DNA from: Marinifilaceae bacterium
Lineage (GTDB): Bacteria > Bacteroidota > Bacteroidia > Bacteroidales > Marinifilaceae
Reading direction: 5' to 3'
Length of the DNA stretch: 64,000 bases
Assembly: GCA_025210485.1 (NCBI GenBank)
Contig: JAOARN010000053.1
Coordinates: forward strand, 51,107 to 115,106
Shown: positions 46,111-55,636 of the stretch, in pieces
Layout of the letters: each line of letters begins with the position of its first letter
Numbering within the stretch: position 1 is the stretch's first letter
The notes under the pieces: model-generated
The model's database searches: none
Seen by the model: the letters and a program-made list of their open reading frames with translations, nothing else
What the model was told of the DNA's origin: nothing
Made by a program: the position numbers and the translations under genes

Positions 46111-46167
46111 AATAACCCGCACTTGAATAGTATTATTGTAAAATAGTATTATTTCAGTGTGGGTTAT
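46111..46167 (+). terminator. Long hairpin between zapA and rny
   Basis: About 27 base pairs (including several G-U pairs and one mismatch) can form between 46111-46137 and 46141-46167 around a GTAA-type loop, followed by a T/A-rich tract. It probably ends the zap operon and perhaps caps the rny leader; it is much longer than the other terminators in the window. Confidence 0.7.
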
Positions 46168-46199
46168 TTTATATATTAAACTTTTAACGGAAAAAAATT

Positions 46200-47732
46200 A
46201 TGATGGAGGTTATTATAGGATCAATAGCTTTTCTTGCGGGAGGGGTTATTTCTTATTTTTTTATACAAAAGGCCTTAAAGAAAAAGACCGATGGTATAAT
46301 AAAGGACGCCAAGGCTGAAGCAGAAGTAATCAAAAAAGATAAAATCCTACAAGCAAAAGAGAAATTTCTTCACCTTAAATCTGAACATGAAAAGCAGATT
46401 ACACAGAAGAACCAAAAATTAATGGCATTTGATAATAAAATCAAACAGAAGGAAGCTAATTTCAATCAAAAGTTTGATGATTATCAAAGAAAGAAAAAAG
46501 AAGTTGATGCTATTAAAGAAAATCTTTCTGTTCAAATCGATTTAGTTGAAAAGAAAACTGTAGAACTTGAAAAAGCAAAAAAACAACAGATCGAACAATT
46601 AGAAGAAATATCTGGTCTTTCAGCTGATGAAGCTAAAAAACAACTTATTGATTCTCTAAAGGAAGAGGCTAAAACAGAGGCAATGTCTTATGTTAGTGAG
46701 ATAATGGAAGAGGCAAAAATGTCTGCTAATATGGAGGCGAAGAAAGTTGTTATAAAAACAATACAAAGAGTAGCTACTGAATCTGCTATAGAGAATTCGG
46801 TAACTATTTTCCACATCGAATCAGATGAAATCAAAGGTAGAATCATTGGTCGTGAAGGTAGAAATATCAGAGCATTAGAAGCTGCCACAGGCATAGAAAT
46901 CATCGTAGACGACACTCCTGAAGCAATTGTTCTTTCTGGCTTTGATCCTGTTAGACGTGAGATTGCTAGATTAGCTTTACACCAACTTGTTACTGATGGA
47001 AGAATTCACCCTGCTAGAATTGAAGAGGTTGTAAACAAGGTTAAGAAACAAATTGACGAAGAGATTATCGAAACTGGTAAGCGTACTGCTATCGATCTTG
47101 GTATTCACGGTTTACATCCTGAATTGATTAGACTTGTAGGTAAAATGAAATATCGTTCTTCATACGGTCAAAATCTATTGCAACATGCTAGAGAAACTGC
47201 CAATCTATGTGCTATAATGGCATCGGAACTTGGATTGAACGCTAAGCGTGCAAAAAGAGCTGGTTTACTTCATGATATTGGTAAAGTACCTGATGATGAG
47301 CCAGAATTACCACACGCAATTTTAGGTATGAAGTTGGCTGAGAAATACAAAGAAAAAGCTGATATCTGCAATGCAATTGGTGCCCACCACGATGAAATTG
47401 AGATGACTTCTATGATTTCTCCTATAGTTCAGGCATGTGATGCTATTTCAGGAGCAAGACCTGGTGCTAGACGCGAAATTGTAGAATCATACATTAAAAG
47501 ACTTAAAGATCTTGAAGATTTAGCTCTATCTCACCCAGGTGTACTTAAAACATACGCTATTCAAGCTGGTAGAGAACTTAGAGTCATTGTTGGAAGTGAC
47601 AAAGTTTCTGACAAGGAAGCAGAAACAATGTCTTTAAGTATTGCTCAAAAAATACAAGACGAAATGACCTACCCTGGTCAAGTAAAGATTACTGTTATTC
47701 GTGAAACTAGAGCAATTAATTACGCAAAATAG
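46200..47732 (+). CDS. rny: Ribonuclease Y
   Basis: The 510-residue endoribonuclease has an N-terminal membrane helix (~3-23), a long coiled coil (~28-190), a KH domain with [19 protein letters not shown] (~213-231) and an HD domain with the metal ligands in LLHDIGKV (His358-Asp359) and GAHHDEIE. RNase Y starts mRNA turnover from the inner membrane face. Length and domains are standard. It is separated from zapA by a long hairpin and followed by a good terminator. Confidence 0.98.
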   Translation: MMEVIIGSIAFLAGGVISYFFIQKALKKKTDGIIKDAKAEAEVIKKDKILQAKEKFLHLKSEHEKQITQKNQKLMAFDNKIKQKEANFNQKFDDYQRKKKEVDAIKENLSVQIDLVEKKTVELEKAKKQQIEQLEEISGLSADEAKKQLIDSLKEEAKTEAMSYVSEIMEEAKMSANMEAKKVVIKTIQRVATESAIENSVTIFHIESDEIKGRIIGREGRNIRALEAATGIEIIVDDTPEAIVLSGFDPVRREIARLALHQLVTDGRIHPARIEEVVNKVKKQIDEEIIETGKRTAIDLGIHGLHPELIRLVGKMKYRSSYGQNLLQHARETANLCAIMASELGLNAKRAKRAGLLHDIGKVPDDEPELPHAILGMKLAEKYKEKADICNAIGAHHDEIEMTSMISPIVQACDAISGARPGARREIVESYIKRLKDLEDLALSHPGVLKTYAIQAGRELRVIVGSDKVSDKEAETMSLSIAQKIQDEMTYPGQVKITVIRETRAINYAK

Positions 47733-47755
47733 ACAATTTTTACAATCATAATATA

Positions 47756-47788
47756 TAGAGCGGAATTCTATTTCAGAGTTCCGCTCTA
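47756..47788 (+). terminator. Terminator of rny
   Basis: A 14-bp stem (47756-47769 with 47775-47788, one G-U pair, 5-base loop) followed by a T-run. Confidence 0.92.
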
Positions 47789-47956
47789 TTTTTTTAAAAA
47801 AAATCTCCTATTCTTTAATAAAAGGAAATATCAAATAATTAAAGGTTCAGTTTTTTGTGGAATATAATTTTTCAATCTGAAAATAATAACTCATTACTTT
47901 TCGTGAAAAACATGCACACCACAGCTAAATGCTTTGTTTTATTAAATTTCGCAATA

Positions 47957-48506
47957 AATTAGATATCAGCCCTACAGGTAGCCTATGCAAAAATTATAAA
48001 GAAATTTCCTTGTATTTATCAATACTCTTCTTTCATTATATGATTGATTTTAGATGTGTTATTGTCTTTTCAAGTGATTAAATTTGTATGAAAAATATTT
48101 TTCATGCTTTTTCTTGAAGTTGACATCAAATTTTTGAGCACTCCAATAATATAGAAGAAGCTATTACCAGAGAAAAACAATAAAAAGGATTAAAAATAGA
48201 AAAGAAAGAAGCGTAGATTCAAGTATCAACTGCAACAACTCAATTCAATGAATCCTAATTGGAATTTCTATAGACTTAACGATTTGTATGTATAAGATCT
48301 TTCGCTCGTGCCTCGCTTCAAGATGACGGATAGTAGGAAGAGGGAACGTCTTGTTGAGCTTGCGAAACATCTACTATAATTCAAAGAGTCGTGCCATAGA
48401 AATTATGAGATTCTTCATGCTCGTATATTTTCCAAATATAGAAATAATTTAAAAGAAAAAATAAGCTATCTTTTGCATAGGCTATCTGTATGGCTGATAT
48501 TTAATT
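47957..48506. repeat. ~550-bp intergenic element bounded by 36-bp inverted repeats
   Basis: The left end (47957-47992) and the right end (48471-48506) are inverted copies matching at 33 of 36 positions (core GCCTATGCAAAA on the left, its complement on the right). The interior has no ORF but contains two short interspersed palindromic repeats (48295-48372). The layout is that of a MITE-like non-coding element, or a very long stem. No clear target-site duplication was found. Confidence 0.65.
48295..48372. repeat. Pair of oppositely oriented short intergenic repeats
   Basis: 48295-48329 (complement: CGTCATCTTGAAGCGAGGCA followed by CGAGCGAAAGATCT) and 48345-48372 (CGTCTTGTTGAGC with GCGAAACATCT) share the CGTC...TTGA...GCGAAA(G/C)ATCT plan in inverted orientation. 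This is the pattern of a widespread class of short intergenic repeats; a related fragment (GATTCTTCATGCTCG) follows at 48409. Confidence 0.6.
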
Positions 48507-48750
48507 CATTACACTACCTAACAAACCAATACATTGGGCTATGTTACATATGCTTTTCATGCAAGGTTTTACATTTCTAATATTATGAATTTTGGAATTT
48601 CCGAACAGAAATATTTTTACTTTTATCATAAATATTCCTTTAGTAATATTACTTATATTTTTTCTTATGTCGTTTATCTACACTATATGTATAATTTTAG
48701 GCAATCCACCTATTATGTAAACTGACCTAATTTCTATGATTGCATTATTA
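48507..48750. other. Gene-free spacer
   Basis: AT-rich remainder of the 1.1-kb intergenic region between rny and the exchanger gene; a 63-codon reading frame here lacks coding character. Confidence 0.5.
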
Positions 48751-48786
48751 AAAAAAAAGTAGATACACAAAATTCAGTGCATCTAC
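48751..48786 (-). terminator. Terminator of the Ter/exchanger cluster
   Basis: A 10-bp stem with one mismatch (48759-48768 with 48777-48786, 8-base loop) followed on the minus strand by a run of T (48751-48758). It sits about 100 bases beyond the exchanger stop. Confidence 0.75.
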
Positions 48787-48886
48787 TATATCTATTTTAA
48801 GAAATTAGCAATATTATCCACTTTCAATAATATGAAATTGTTTGCTGATAATTCTTGATCATAAAATTCATATCAAAAAAATAAAA

Positions 48887-50080
48887 CTACCATGAACCAG
48901 TAATAGCATCAGCAAAATCGCGAAGAATAATACCTAAACCTTCTATACTTTGAATAAAACTTCCTGCTGTACTAGCGATAAAATCAGTTTTACCTGGCTC
49001 GTAGGAAGCTGCGCCTATAGAATAAAAAATAAAAACGGCATAAAGAAAACCAAGTATTCCTACATGTTTCATAGTAAGCTTTTTACTAAAATAAAAAACT
49101 GCAACAGTTATAGCGGTAATAATTAGTAACATTATTCGAATATCAATTAAAGTTGCTCCAGCTTCTCTAAAATCTATTTTCTGCCCTGTAACCAATAGAA
49201 AAATAGCTAAAGGAAGCCCCATACTAATGGTAATATCAAAAATATTTGATCCTAAAACATTAGATAAAGCATCATCGTAGTTTCCTTTTTTCGCATCTTT
49301 TATCGAAATGATTGTATCAGGAACACTACTTGCAGCAGCCACCACAACTAAAGCAATAAACAAAGGATTAATATTAAGATCTTCGGAAATACCTTTACAT
49401 CCCTCAACCAATCCAGCACAAGATCCAGCGATAACAGCAGTCGAGATTAAAAGCAATACCCAACTTCTTAATACCGCACCATTCTCTGATTTGAATTGGA
49501 ATTTCTCATACCATGTTTCAGCTTCCTCATCTTGGTTTTCATCTTCGGTATTTTCCCCATCTCCTTTAGGCATTGTCTTCAATGTATAAGCCAAATACAC
49601 TAAATAAAAAGCTGTAAAAACCCAACCATGCCAGTGAGTAATATAACTACTCGAAAGCAATACTAATAATAAGATTTCGGCACCCAAAAGAAATAAACCA
49701 TCACGTAATATAACTTTCTTAGCAATAGTAACACCCTTAACACCTGCTATACTAGCTATTACAATCCAAATTACTAACATAGGAATAACAATGCTATTGA
49801 AAATAGCAGAACCCGTATCACCACCGATACTAGCTGCTAGATCGCGACCTAAATCAGTATTTGAAGCAAATGCAAGAAAGAATACAGTTGTTAATAGCTC
49901 AGGCATAGAAGAGCCAATAGCATTCAAAGTTGCTCCCTTTACCCCTTCGCTCATATTGCGACCAAGATAATCTGTTGCCGCCTCGAAAATATCACAAGCT
50001 TTTGCGATAATTAGCGAGCAAACAATCATCAATAAAAAACCTCCATACCAAGTATGAAATAAAAAATCTGTAAATACCAT
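48887..50080 (-). CDS. CaCA-superfamily Na+/Ca2+ (cation) exchanger
   Basis: The 397-residue inner-membrane protein has ~10-11 helices and two inverted alpha repeats: GATLNAIGSSMPELLTTVF in the first half, and AAASSVPDTIISI with ALSNVLGSNIFDI in the second. These are the ion-binding signatures of sodium/calcium exchangers. An acidic cytoplasmic loop (GENTEDENQDEEAE) lies between the repeats. The start was set at the ATG at 50080; an upstream in-frame start at 50143 adds an atypical leader. It lies ~145 bases after the Ter kinase gene on the same strand and shares its terminator, so it may be the ion-transport arm of the Ter cluster. Confidence 0.87.
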   Translation of the reverse strand: MVFTDFLFHTWYGGFLLMIVCSLIIAKACDIFEAATDYLGRNMSEGVKGATLNAIGSSMPELLTTVFFLAFASNTDLGRDLAASIGGDTGSAIFNSIVIPMLVIWIVIASIAGVKGVTIAKKVILRDGLFLLGAEILLLVLLSSSYITHWHGWVFTAFYLVYLAYTLKTMPKGDGENTEDENQDEEAETWYEKFQFKSENGAVLRSWVLLLISTAVIAGSCAGLVEGCKGISEDLNINPLFIALVVVAAASSVPDTIISIKDAKKGNYDDALSNVLGSNIFDITISMGLPLAIFLLVTGQKIDFREAGATLIDIRIMLLIITAITVAVFYFSKKLTMKHVGILGFLYAVFIFYSIGAASYEPGKTDFIASTAGSFIQSIEGLGIILRDFADAITGSW

Positions 50081-50225
50081 CTTTAAAATTAAATTAAGAG
50101 TAAATATTAGATGAGAAATAATTTTAATAATCTCAAATCTCATCTTCTTTTTATAGTGTATTATAATAGTTTATGTGCACCAGCCTTTTCCAAAAAAACA
50201 GTAGAAGTCAGATTTCAAAACAAGC

Positions 50226-51725
50226 TTATTCCTTATTTATCATTTGAACATAAACTAATCTACCTCCATTTCCTCGTTCTAGTAAAATCTGTGAATCCTC
50301 TTCCAAAACCACATGTTTACCAATAGGCACATCTCTGTCATTTGTTAAATCCTTCATATCAGGCAGATTTTGATTTACCAAAACCCACTTATTTTTAATC
50401 TTTACAAAATAACCCGTTGGTTTTTTATCCTCCTCTGACAATTTCTCATTTGGGAACACCAGACGATTTGTATGCCATCTGTACAAATACTGATTATTAT
50501 AAACCATTAATCTATAATTATCAGGAAGATACTTATTATCAGTTCTTGATGAATAAAAATTAAGAACAGGTAATTCTTCGGTATACAGAGTTCCACAATA
50601 CGGACAGTGAGGAGATAGCTTATTGTCAAAAACAAACCATTTATGGGAGCAATTCTTATTGGGACATGGCTGAAGTAAATCCACTGTCTTAACAAGTGCA
50701 TTCTCCCACTCATCGGCAGTAGGACGTTTGATTGGATTATGCAATCCATCAATAAATGCTCGTTCAATCATCTCTTTCAAATAAGGACCCAATATAGTAT
50801 ATGGCAATAAATCAACATCTGCATAAGGTAACTCGGCGGGATGCATATCATTCAAATTAGGTCTATTTGATTTGTCGGTAGGATGTTCAATAAAAAGAGC
50901 CGAAAAACCCATAGTAGCCTCCTCATCCTTTTGCACATCCATATTGTGAATTTTACCACCTCTCAAAGGATGTCGAAATAACAAATACATATAAATCAAA
51001 ACAGACAAAGCATGTCGATCTGTGAATATCGAGGGTAGTTTTCTATTTTCATCATCTCTATCGAGATGTTTAGTTTTGATCACCTCAGGGGCTATAAAAT
51101 CAGGTGTTCCGACCACATCAGGGGGATATTTACCAGGCACCACCAATCCATCTATATCAACTATACAGGCTTGTTTCCCAGCTGGATCGATCAACACATT
51201 ATTATAGGACAAATCCGAATGTGCCAATCCAGCAGCATGCAAACGCTTAACTCCTCTGGCTAGCAAAATCGAAATTCTTAAATAACTCAGTAAATCACCT
51301 CTTTCTCTTGGGTCGAGAAATCGATTTTGATTTTTTGCCGATGCAAACCACTTCCCATTCTTTTCCTTTCCCTTTATTCCTAAAAAATCATCATTAACAG
51401 AGCCATGCTCAAAAAAGAAATTAGAGCGAAAAGTGGGAACTACGACTGCTGTCAAACCATTGTATTCAAGCATTTCGACAGGATAGCATAAAATATTTTC
51501 CCAATATTTACCTTCCGGACTGTCTATGATTTTATTTTTATAAATACCTACTATATCACGGAGTCTACTTTTGGAAACCTCATCCAATTTGTCACGATAA
51601 AAACCAACCACATAGCTTTTATCAGGTGCAAAGTACACATCCTTCATTCCTCCTGAAGCTATACATTTATCGACCCATTCGATTTCTATTCCTTGTAAAC
51701 CTTTAGCAGTTAAAATTTTTCCCAT
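50226..51725 (-). CDS. Ter-associated protein kinase-like protein with zinc ribbon
   Basis: The 499-residue protein has a kinase-like fold at ~20-345: a degenerate glycine loop (ASGGMKDVY), a catalytic loop AHSDLSYNNVLID (Asp171, Asn176) and a metal-binding VDIDG (Asp192) in place of DFG. A GTPDFIAPEV activation segment and APE-like motif follow. It then has a zinc ribbon (CPNKNC ... CPYCG, ~355-380) and a ~110-residue beta-rich tail. HSD instead of HRD and a poorly defined ATP-anchoring Lys mark it as the unusual kinase of the TerY-phosphatase-kinase triad. The start lies 6 bases after the PP2C stop. Confidence 0.85.
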   Translation of the reverse strand: MGKILTAKGLQGIEIEWVDKCIASGGMKDVYFAPDKSYVVGFYRDKLDEVSKSRLRDIVGIYKNKIIDSPEGKYWENILCYPVEMLEYNGLTAVVVPTFRSNFFFEHGSVNDDFLGIKGKEKNGKWFASAKNQNRFLDPRERGDLLSYLRISILLARGVKRLHAAGLAHSDLSYNNVLIDPAGKQACIVDIDGLVVPGKYPPDVVGTPDFIAPEVIKTKHLDRDDENRKLPSIFTDRHALSVLIYMYLLFRHPLRGGKIHNMDVQKDEEATMGFSALFIEHPTDKSNRPNLNDMHPAELPYADVDLLPYTILGPYLKEMIERAFIDGLHNPIKRPTADEWENALVKTVDLLQPCPNKNCSHKWFVFDNKLSPHCPYCGTLYTEELPVLNFYSSRTDNKYLPDNYRLMVYNNQYLYRWHTNRLVFPNEKLSEEDKKPTGYFVKIKNKWVLVNQNLPDMKDLTNDRDVPIGKHVVLEEDSQILLERGNGGRLVYVQMINKE

Positions 51726-51731
51726 AACTAA

Positions 51732-53117
51732 TTAGTATAAAATAGAGATAGTTCTATCATCGTACTCACCTTTCATATAAAAATCAATCCAATTCATCCA
51801 TTTAGTTTTATCAATCTCCTCTCCTTCTGCCAATGGATATAATTCGTTTAGAAAATTTTTCCAAGATTCGGAATCTTTTAAATCCTTATTAGATCCAAAT
51901 TTAGGATCAGAAATACCATCAGTCATAAGCACCAATGCTTTTACATCCTTCTCAAACCAATGTAAGCCACATCGTTCGTAAACAGAATCATTTGACAAAA
52001 CTTCAGGAGAATTAAGAAATAATGTTTGACCAGAAAAATTTCCTTCATCTGGAGTCATAAGTAACTCAGTATTATCCTCCCTCACTATAGCTATGGCTCC
52101 ATCACCTACACTAAACTTTATTACTATAGTACCAATTTCAATTTTTTTGGATAGGGTAAACAATAAAGTTGTAGAATAATCCTTGATTGAATTAGCAGTC
52201 TCTATAGCTTCAGCCTTAATTGCCTCCAAAGCTTTGTATGCAACAGCGGCGGTAAGTTCATATACAGTCTGTGATAATTGTTCCTTATCAGCATCAGAGT
52301 CAAGCAAATTGATTTGTTCTTCAAATTCTGACAATTTATCAGAATTAATAAATTCCGAAATATGCTTTTCAACTGTATGGCAAGCTATTTCAGAAGCTTT
52401 TCTACTGTATTTTGAAGAACCAGCTCCATCTGCAACTATTTGTAATACCCATGAGGAATCTTCATATATTTTATTGAGAAAATGATCATCTCTAAAAGTT
52501 CCTTTATGAGCATGAGATTTACCTCGCATGGAAATCCCTATAAGATTTTTATCATTAATTTTTTCAGAGTAGAAATCAGAATTCTCTTTAAAATAAATAT
52601 CATCATGAGGAGGATCTATATTTTTCCACAAAGAACGAGGATCAGGATTAACAAGAAAATGAATCTCTTTTTCTACGGTGTCATTTTGATAATCCTCATC
52701 TTTAAGAGATTGATTAATTGTAATTTTCCCTTTAAATTCGCCTAACTCGATTGGTGTTCCATGAAATTTATTATCAGTTCTATCCCATTCCAGCCCAGGA
52801 ATATTATCATCAAATTCAATAATCGAATCTTCAGGGATTCCATATTCACTTAAATCCAACTTATCTGAAAAGTATATCCCAACTTGCCCATTCCTTAGCT
52901 GAATAATTTTTTTATCCTGCTTAATTAACTCTCTAGCCATTTCATTAGTTTTTTCTTCTTGCTCCTCCTCCAATTCAAAACGGGTATTATCGATTTTAGT
53001 TTGCAGGAGCTTTAAGTTTTCCTTGAGTATATCAATATGCTTTTCTAAGTCGGCAATATTTACAGACATAGCCAAGGCAGAGGATTCAAGCGTCTCTAAT
53101 AATTCTAGTTTATCCAT
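51732..53117 (-). CDS. PP2C-type phosphatase of the Ter triad, N-terminal coiled coil
   Basis: This 461-residue protein has a coiled coil (~15-65), a ~90-residue beta domain that looks Ig/cadherin-like (uncertain), and a C-terminal PP2C domain (~195-461). Metal-site and core motifs of the latter are VADGAGSSKYSRKASEIAC, DYSTTLLFTL, FSVGDGAIAIV and LMTDGISDPKFG. It should dephosphorylate Ser/Thr targets, probably those of the kinase 6 bases downstream. It starts 3 bases after the TerY-C gene; the run of very short gaps shows one operon. Confidence 0.9.
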   Translation of the reverse strand: MDKLELLETLESSALAMSVNIADLEKHIDILKENLKLLQTKIDNTRFELEEEQEEKTNEMARELIKQDKKIIQLRNGQVGIYFSDKLDLSEYGIPEDSIIEFDDNIPGLEWDRTDNKFHGTPIELGEFKGKITINQSLKDEDYQNDTVEKEIHFLVNPDPRSLWKNIDPPHDDIYFKENSDFYSEKINDKNLIGISMRGKSHAHKGTFRDDHFLNKIYEDSSWVLQIVADGAGSSKYSRKASEIACHTVEKHISEFINSDKLSEFEEQINLLDSDADKEQLSQTVYELTAAVAYKALEAIKAEAIETANSIKDYSTTLLFTLSKKIEIGTIVIKFSVGDGAIAIVREDNTELLMTPDEGNFSGQTLFLNSPEVLSNDSVYERCGLHWFEKDVKALVLMTDGISDPKFGSNKDLKDSESWKNFLNELYPLAEGEEIDKTKWMNWIDFYMKGEYDDRTISILY

Positions 53118-53120
53118 ATT

Positions 53121-54161
53121 TTATCCCTGTCTTCTATTTATATCAAAACTTCTGGAACTTGCTGCGTAATAATCAGATCTGTCGCACCATGCGCATTTTT
53201 GCATCTCTGTATTTTCATTATAACAAAAAATACCTCCGCATTGACAAACTACAAATGCATGCTTGCTATTACAGTATGGACAAGTAGGAATTCCTTGCAA
53301 TAAACCAACATCAATCTTTAGTTGTGAATCAAAATCTTTAGTCCATTCCTTATATCTAGCATAATCAATTTTTAAAGCAGAATCCAACAGATAGATTTCA
53401 TTCAGATGATCTGCAATTTCAAAACTTTTCCTATATTTTATCAAATATTTCTCCTGTGTATTTTGGCACGCACCAAATAAAATCACTTGCTCATCTTTAA
53501 TAAAATCTGTTCTTTTTGTCAAATCGATAAAGGACAATTTATTAGTACTTGGTTTAGCAAATACATCCTCTGTTTGATTCATACTTACAGAAACCTGTTG
53601 GCTTGAAGCAGCTACAGAATCAGAAATCCATTTAAAATAAGTTTCAAAACTTTCAGCCTGAGCATCCTCTATTCTCAATGCATTTTCAGAAATCATACTA
53701 AGAACCGAGTTAGAATAACAATCTCCCAAAGTAGCCGTAACAGTTATAGTATTAGGCTTGTAATTACTTTCCCATCTCTTCAGTGTAGGCATATAATCAT
53801 CGGTAGGCTGACCATCGGTAAATATAAACACTAAAGGTTTCCAATCTCCTCTTTGATTTAGAGATGACCTCTTAACATTAGTGTCTATTCTATTCATTAA
53901 TAAATCGAGACCAGCACCAAGAGCTGTACCACCACCAATAGGCAGATTAGGAGGATAAAACATAGCTAGTTCTTCGTATGATTCAAGTACACCAGCCTTA
54001 CCAGCAAATGCGAGAAGCTCAATCCAGACAGTTTCCAAAGCATATGGATTCTGTTTCAAACTTCTAAGCAGAAATTCCATTCCCTTATTGACCATTTCAA
54101 GAGATTCTCCTGCCATAGATTCAGAAATATCAATTAGAATAAAAACAGGTAATTTTCTCAT
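53121..54161 (-). CDS. TerY-type vWA protein with C-terminal zinc-ribbon (TerY-C)
   Basis: The 346-residue protein has an N-terminal vWA domain (~1-210) with the MIDAS motif DISESMAGES and FTDGQPTDD, then a linker and a C-terminal cysteine-rich metal-binding region (CPYCNSKHAFVVCQCG...CAWC, ~300-335), the TerY-C type tail. The start is taken at the ATG at 54161 to match the MRRLPV starts of its paralogues. Known architecture of Ter phosphosignalling triads; it presumably scaffolds metal-dependent complexes. Third and longest vWA of the operon. Confidence 0.88.
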   Translation of the reverse strand: MRKLPVFILIDISESMAGESLEMVNKGMEFLLRSLKQNPYALETVWIELLAFAGKAGVLESYEELAMFYPPNLPIGGGTALGAGLDLLMNRIDTNVKRSSLNQRGDWKPLVFIFTDGQPTDDYMPTLKRWESNYKPNTITVTATLGDCYSNSVLSMISENALRIEDAQAESFETYFKWISDSVAASSQQVSVSMNQTEDVFAKPSTNKLSFIDLTKRTDFIKDEQVILFGACQNTQEKYLIKYRKSFEIADHLNEIYLLDSALKIDYARYKEWTKDFDSQLKIDVGLLQGIPTCPYCNSKHAFVVCQCGGIFCYNENTEMQKCAWCDRSDYYAASSRSFDINRRQG

Positions 54162-54167
54162 AAACAA

Positions 54168-54803
54168 TTATATTACAATATTAACCTCAGTTGGAGGAGG
54201 AGGTAATTCAAGATCATCACTAATTCCCGCACTTTTACTACCTTGATTAACAACATCTGACACCCACTTAAAATAGGCTTGAAAGGAAGCACTATCAAGA
54301 TTATCCAACATTACAACATTATTTGTGATAGTTCTAAGGAAAGAATCCTTTGCCTTAGGACCAGCTCCACAAGCGATAATATTTCCAAAATTATATTCTT
54401 TAATTCTAGCACTCATCTCTTGAAATTTCTGAATATCAGAAGGTTTTCCATCTGTCATAACAAATAGAAGAGGCATCCAATCAGCTTTTTTTTCCTCAGA
54501 AGAAAGATTTACTTCGGTAGAAACTTTATTACATACAAGCTCCAAAGCCTCACCCAAATGAGTAGGACCCGATTCAGGGCATTTGATCTCGCTCAGATTA
54601 ACCTGAGACAATTCTGTTAAAGGCATAATCACCTTCACATCTTTATCGAAAGTAATTATACTAATATAAACTGTATCAAGAGCATATGGATCGGAACGGA
54701 GTGATGACATTAATGACTGCAAACCAACATTAACAGCCTGTATAGGTTCACCTTTCATAGAACCAGAAGTGTCCAATAGTAAATAAACTGGTAGTCTTCT
54801 CAT
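54168..54803 (-). CDS. TerY-type vWA protein
   Basis: A 211-residue single vWA domain. The MIDAS is intact in LLDTSGSMKGEPIQAVN and VMTDGKPSD, with DGAL-type elements missing. It starts MRRLPVYLL like its neighbours and is followed after 6 bases by the TerY-C gene. Such vWA proteins bind a divalent metal and mediate protein interaction. Middle member of three tandem paralogues. Confidence 0.88.
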   Translation of the reverse strand: MRRLPVYLLLDTSGSMKGEPIQAVNVGLQSLMSSLRSDPYALDTVYISIITFDKDVKVIMPLTELSQVNLSEIKCPESGPTHLGEALELVCNKVSTEVNLSSEEKKADWMPLLFVMTDGKPSDIQKFQEMSARIKEYNFGNIIACGAGPKAKDSFLRTITNNVVMLDNLDSASFQAYFKWVSDVVNQGSKSAGISDDLELPPPPTEVNIVI

Positions 54804-54853
54804 ATAATAAAATATAGTTTTCTAAATATTATAGAAATATTAAGATAATGATT

Positions 54854-55492
54854 TTAATGTTTAACTAAATCGATTCCTTTAGGAGCAGGAGGCAAGTGAG
54901 AGAAGCTATCTGTATTTTCACCATTATCAGCCTTTGTGCTTGAAACCTGTATTGAATCCGAAACCCATTTGAAGAAATCAGATATTCTCTGCTGATCTGG
55001 GCTGTCAATCTGTACCACATTATCAGTAATTTGGAGCAATACATTAGTATCTGCATTTTTACCCGCCGCACAGGCTACCACTACACCAGTTTGCTGTTGT
55101 TTGAATTTTTTAAGCCCTTGCTTCCAATCATCTGTAGGTGCTCCATCCGTCATAATAAAAACCAATGGTTTCCAATCTCCTTTTTGAGTGCTAGTATTTA
55201 GGCGAACATCCATAAAAATTTTATCACTTAATAAACTAAGTGCTTTTCCCAAAGAAGTCATCCCATCAATTGATAATTGTGGAGTTTGAAAAAGAGGCAA
55301 TTCAGTTAATTCAACCTCCGTAGTAGCTTCCGAACCAAAAGTGATTAAACTTATCCATGCAGTTTCAAGAGCATATGGATTTTTTCGCAATTCGTCAATT
55401 AAAAATTCAACTCCTTTTTGAACCGCATTCAGTGGCTCGCCAGTCATCGAATAAGAAACATCTATTAATAAATAAACAGGAAGTCTTCTCAT
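54854..55492 (-). CDS. TerY-type vWA protein
   Basis: A 212-residue single vWA domain with MIDAS residues in LIDVSYSMTGEPLNAV and IMTDGAPTDDW. First of the three vWA genes in transcription order, 50 bases before the next. The C-terminal tail (SFSHLPPAPKGIDL) resembles the LELPPPPTEVNIV tail of the next protein, suggesting tandem duplication. Cytoplasmic; no signal. Confidence 0.88.
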   Translation of the reverse strand: MRRLPVYLLIDVSYSMTGEPLNAVQKGVEFLIDELRKNPYALETAWISLITFGSEATTEVELTELPLFQTPQLSIDGMTSLGKALSLLSDKIFMDVRLNTSTQKGDWKPLVFIMTDGAPTDDWKQGLKKFKQQQTGVVVACAAGKNADTNVLLQITDNVVQIDSPDQQRISDFFKWVSDSIQVSSTKADNGENTDSFSHLPPAPKGIDLVKH

Positions 55493-55540
55493 TTCATTAC
55501 TTTTATATTTTCACATATTTTAGTTACATTGTAGATAAAG

Positions 55541-55580
55541 AGAAAGGAATTGTCGTAAAGCATATTGACAATTCCCTTTT
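55541..55580 (-). terminator. Terminator or attenuator between the divergent TerD and TerY genes
   Basis: The stem GGAATTGTC (55546-55554) and its complement (55567-55575) has a 12-base loop and a T-rich tract on the minus strand. It separates the TerD-like gene from the TerY-PP2C-kinase operon. Confidence 0.75.
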
Positions 55581-55636
55581 CTTATATTTAAAAATGTATA
55601 AAAAATCTATTTCATTAAGCCATAAATACGACTCAA

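Noticed and set aside
46091..46199. 6S RNA gene between zapA and rny
   Set aside because: The position near zapA recalls ssrS in other phyla, but the gap is only ~110 bases and is filled by a single hairpin without the open bubble of 6S RNA.
48534..48725. 63-residue open frame on the plus strand
   Set aside because: Low-complexity Tyr/Phe/Ile-rich product with no start signal or family match; lies in repeat-bearing intergenic DNA.
50081..50143. Upstream start of the CaCA exchanger
   Set aside because: The extra hydrophobic leader is not typical and the ATG at 50080 gives the usual length.
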